Assembly (NCBI RefSeq): GCF_001523745.2
Contig: NZ_CP013387.1
Location: 2,418,001-2,482,000, forward strand
Direction: 5' to 3'
DNA: 64,000 nt
From: Burkholderia mayonis
GTDB taxonomy: Bacteria > Pseudomonadota > Gammaproteobacteria > Burkholderiales > Burkholderiaceae
In this document: piece after piece, positions 62,429-64,000 of the stretch
How the letters are laid out: the number at the start of each line of letters is the position of its first letter
Position numbering within the stretch: position 1 is the first letter of the stretch
Notes under the pieces: model-generated
The model's input: only the letters and a program-made list of their open reading frames with translations
Told to the model about the DNA's origin: nothing
Databases searched by the model: none
Program-made: the position numbers and the translations under genes

Positions 62429-63271
62429 ATGATCGAAACGACTTCCCCGACGCTCGCGCCGCTGCACGTTACGCGAGCGGACGGCATCGTGTTCGCGACG
62501 CTGAATCGGCCGGCCAAGCGCAACGCGCTGACCGACGATCTCGTCGCTGCGCTCGACGCCGAATGCGAACGCGTCGCCGCCGATGACGGCGTGCGCGCGT
62601 TCGTGCTGCGCGGCGCGGGCGGCGTGTTCTGCGCGGGCGGCGACTTCGGCGGCTTCAAGACGATGATGCGCGAGCCGGCGCCCGCCGGTGAGATCGATCC
62701 GATCGCGGCGTCGAACCGCCGGTTCGGCGCGCTGCTCGACAAGCTCGCGGCACTGCCGATGCCGACGCTCGCCGTGATCGAAGGCGCGGCGATGGGCGGC
62801 GGCTGCGGGCTCGCCGCCGCGTGCGACCGCGTGCTGATGGCGAACGATGCATATCTGTCGATGCCGGAGACGTCGCTCGGGCTGCCGCCCGCGCAGATCG
62901 CGCCGTTCATCGTCGCGCGCGCGGGCGCGGTGCGCGGCCGCTGGCTGATGCTGACGGGCCGCAGGCTGTCGGCCGCCGACGCGCTGCATGCGGGCCTCGT
63001 CGACGAAACCGCGAGCGCCGACGGCATCGACTTGCTGCTGCGCGGCGAGCTCGCGCGCGTGCTCGCATGCGAACCGGCCGCGCAGCGCGCGACGAAGCGG
63101 ATCGTCGCCGATGCGCTGCGCCGCGAGCGCGGCGCCGTTCTAGACGCGGCCGCGGACGAATTCGCCGCCGCGCTGCGCTCGGGCGTCGTCGTCGAAGGGC
63201 TCGCCGCGTTGACCGACAAACGCGCGCCCGGCTGGGCGAGCGACGCGCCGGCGCTGCCGGAGATGCCATGA
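62429..63271 (+). CDS. atuE: Enoyl-CoA hydratase family protein, isohexenylglutaconyl-CoA hydratase type
   Basis: The protein has 280 residues. The crotonase oxyanion segments FCAGGDFGGF and GAAMGGGCGLAAACD and the ETSLGLPPAQIAPF stretch are present. By position it is AtuE, which hydrates the carboxylated CoA ester before lyase cleavage. Its TGA overlaps the ATG of the biotin-carboxylase subunit gene (ATGA), so the two are translationally coupled. Confidence 0.85.
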   Translation: MIETTSPTLAPLHVTRADGIVFATLNRPAKRNALTDDLVAALDAECERVAADDGVRAFVLRGAGGVFCAGGDFGGFKTMMREPAPAGEIDPIAASNRRFGALLDKLAALPMPTLAVIEGAAMGGGCGLAAACDRVLMANDAYLSMPETSLGLPPAQIAPFIVARAGAVRGRWLMLTGRRLSAADALHAGLVDETASADGIDLLLRGELARVLACEPAAQRATKRIVADALRRERGAVLDAAADEFAAALRSGVVVEGLAALTDKRAPGWASDAPALPEMP

Positions 63272-64000
63272 GCGAACGCCGCTTCACCCGACTCCTGATT
63301 GCGAATCGCGGCGAGATCGCGGTGCGCATCGCGCGCACCGCGCGGCGGCTCGGCATCGCGACCGTCGCGGTCTACTCCGGCGCGGACGCGCGCAGCCCGC
63401 ACGTCGGCGCATGCGACGCGGCGGTGTCGATCGGCAGCGCGACGCCCGCCGAATCGTACCTGTCGATCGACAAGCTGATCGACGCCGCATTGAAGAGCGG
63501 CGCGCAGGCGATCCATCCGGGCTACGGCTTCCTGTCCGAGAACGCGGCGTTCGCGCGGCGCATCGCCGATGCGGGCCTCGTGTTCGTCGGCCCGCGCGCC
63601 GACGCGATCGACGCGATGGGCGACAAGGCGCGCGCGCGCCGCCGGATGGCCGCGGCTGGCATCCCCGTCGTGCAAGGCTACGACGGCGACGACCCGAGCG
63701 AAGCGCGCATTCTTGCGGAGGCCGAACGAATCGGCTTTCCGGTGATGCTGAAGGCGTCGGCGGGCGGCGGCGGACGCGGCATGCGCCGCGTCGATACGCG
63801 CGACGCGCTGCCCGCCGCGCTGAAGCTCGCGGTGTCCGAAGCGCAGAAAGCGTTCGGCGACGGCCGGATGATCGTCGAGCGCGCGGTGATCGAGCCGCGT
63901 CACGTCGAAGTGCAGGTGTTTGCCGACGCGCACGGCCACGTCGTTCATCTCGGCGAGCGCGACTGCTCGGTGCAGCGCCGTCATCAGAAGATCGTCGAGG
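63268..64000 (+). CDS. atuF: Biotin carboxylase/biotin-carrier subunit of acyl-CoA carboxylase (cut by window end)
   Basis: The first 244 residues are visible: the preATP-grasp domain (LLIANRGEIAVRIARTARRLG), HPGYGFLSENAAFA, then the ATP-grasp glycine-rich loop KASAGGGGRGMRRV and the HVEVQVFAD and ERDCSVQRRHQK segments. It would carry out ATP-dependent carboxylation of biotin for the AtuC-type subunit. The biotinyl domain lies beyond the window. The ATG overlaps the hydratase stop. Confidence 0.9.
   Translation, partial: MSERRFTRLLIANRGEIAVRIARTARRLGIATVAVYSGADARSPHVGACDAAVSIGSATPAESYLSIDKLIDAALKSGAQAIHPGYGFLSENAAFARRIADAGLVFVGPRADAIDAMGDKARARRRMAAAGIPVVQGYDGDDPSEARILAEAERIGFPVMLKASAGGGGRGMRRVDTRDALPAALKLAVSEAQKAFGDGRMIVERAVIEPRHVEVQVFADAHGHVVHLGERDCSVQRRHQKIVE

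Noticed and set aside
1..64000. CRISPR arrays
   Set aside because: The tandem arrays seen are 6-, 7- and 12-bp simple repeats without spacers; no 25-40-bp repeats with unique spacers were found.

Overview
The window is high-GC DNA from a member of the Burkholderia pseudomallei complex, most likely chromosome 2. Markers for this are a MprA-type secreted subtilase, an IrlRS-like two-component pair, an OXA-57-like class D beta-lactamase, a second glmS copy, a sphingosine-1-phosphate-lyase-like enzyme and an acyclic-terpene (Atu) catabolic operon. I cannot fix the species from this sequence alone.

Layout. 1-5.5 kb: truncated class II aldolase, uracil-DNA glycosylase family protein, CocE-type lipoprotein hydrolase, MprA-like protease. 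5.5-7.1 kb: long AT-richer non-coding gap. 7.1-9.8 kb: OmpR-type regulator, heavy-metal-type histidine kinase and a DUF4148 protein. 9.9-11.9 kb: class C and class D beta-lactamase genes in tandem. 12.8-14 kb: FTR1 permease plus cupredoxin-like FtrB, an abbreviated Ftr iron-uptake unit with a Fur-box candidate. 14.5-18.1 kb: a single 1,194-residue SF1 helicase plus phospholipase-D protein with the architecture of a Mokosh type II anti-phage protein, bracketed by about 190-bp imperfect direct repeats. 19.0-19.7 kb: a coupled pair of unknown small proteins, one cysteine-rich.

20.5-33 kb: a synthase-dependent exopolysaccharide locus (GT2 synthase, bactofilin-like protein, YaiO-like outer-membrane barrel, membrane protein, deacetylase-like protein, six-hairpin-type protein). 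It ends in glmS, with a divergent wecB, so amino-sugar precursor supply is wired into the locus. 33.5-36.1 kb: tRNA-Val(GAC), nhaR and a divergent terC with a perfect 14-bp inverted repeat between them, and a zinc-ribbon miniprotein. 36.1-40.3 kb: PLP lyase, B-lectin protein, FGGY kinase.

40.6-55.6 kb is the most novel part. It is a divergent gene cluster with no PKS, NRPS or terpene synthase. It has a MoaD/ThiS-type sulfur carrier ending in Gly-Gly, an E1-like ThiF-rhodanese protein, a HemN-like radical SAM enzyme, two methyltransferase-type proteins, a Pro1 tautomerase, an acyl-CoA dehydrogenase, a PF10118 protein, a hotdog-like protein, two thioredoxin-fold peroxidases, an esterase, an MFS exporter and an AraC activator. 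The two divergent arms carry the same 32-bp operator (29/32 identical) in inverted orientation, each with a -10-like element at the same distance, so the cluster looks like one AraC-controlled regulon for a sulfur-containing metabolite. A run of ten G residues in the tautomerase gene is a possible contingency switch. A broken gene remnant follows the cluster.

55.8-64 kb: acyclic terpene (citronellol/geraniol) degradation operon with a TetR regulator, a palindromic operator, two acyl-CoA dehydrogenases, two SDRs, the two subunits of a geranyl-CoA-carboxylase-type enzyme (the biotin subunit cut by the window end) and an enoyl-CoA hydratase.
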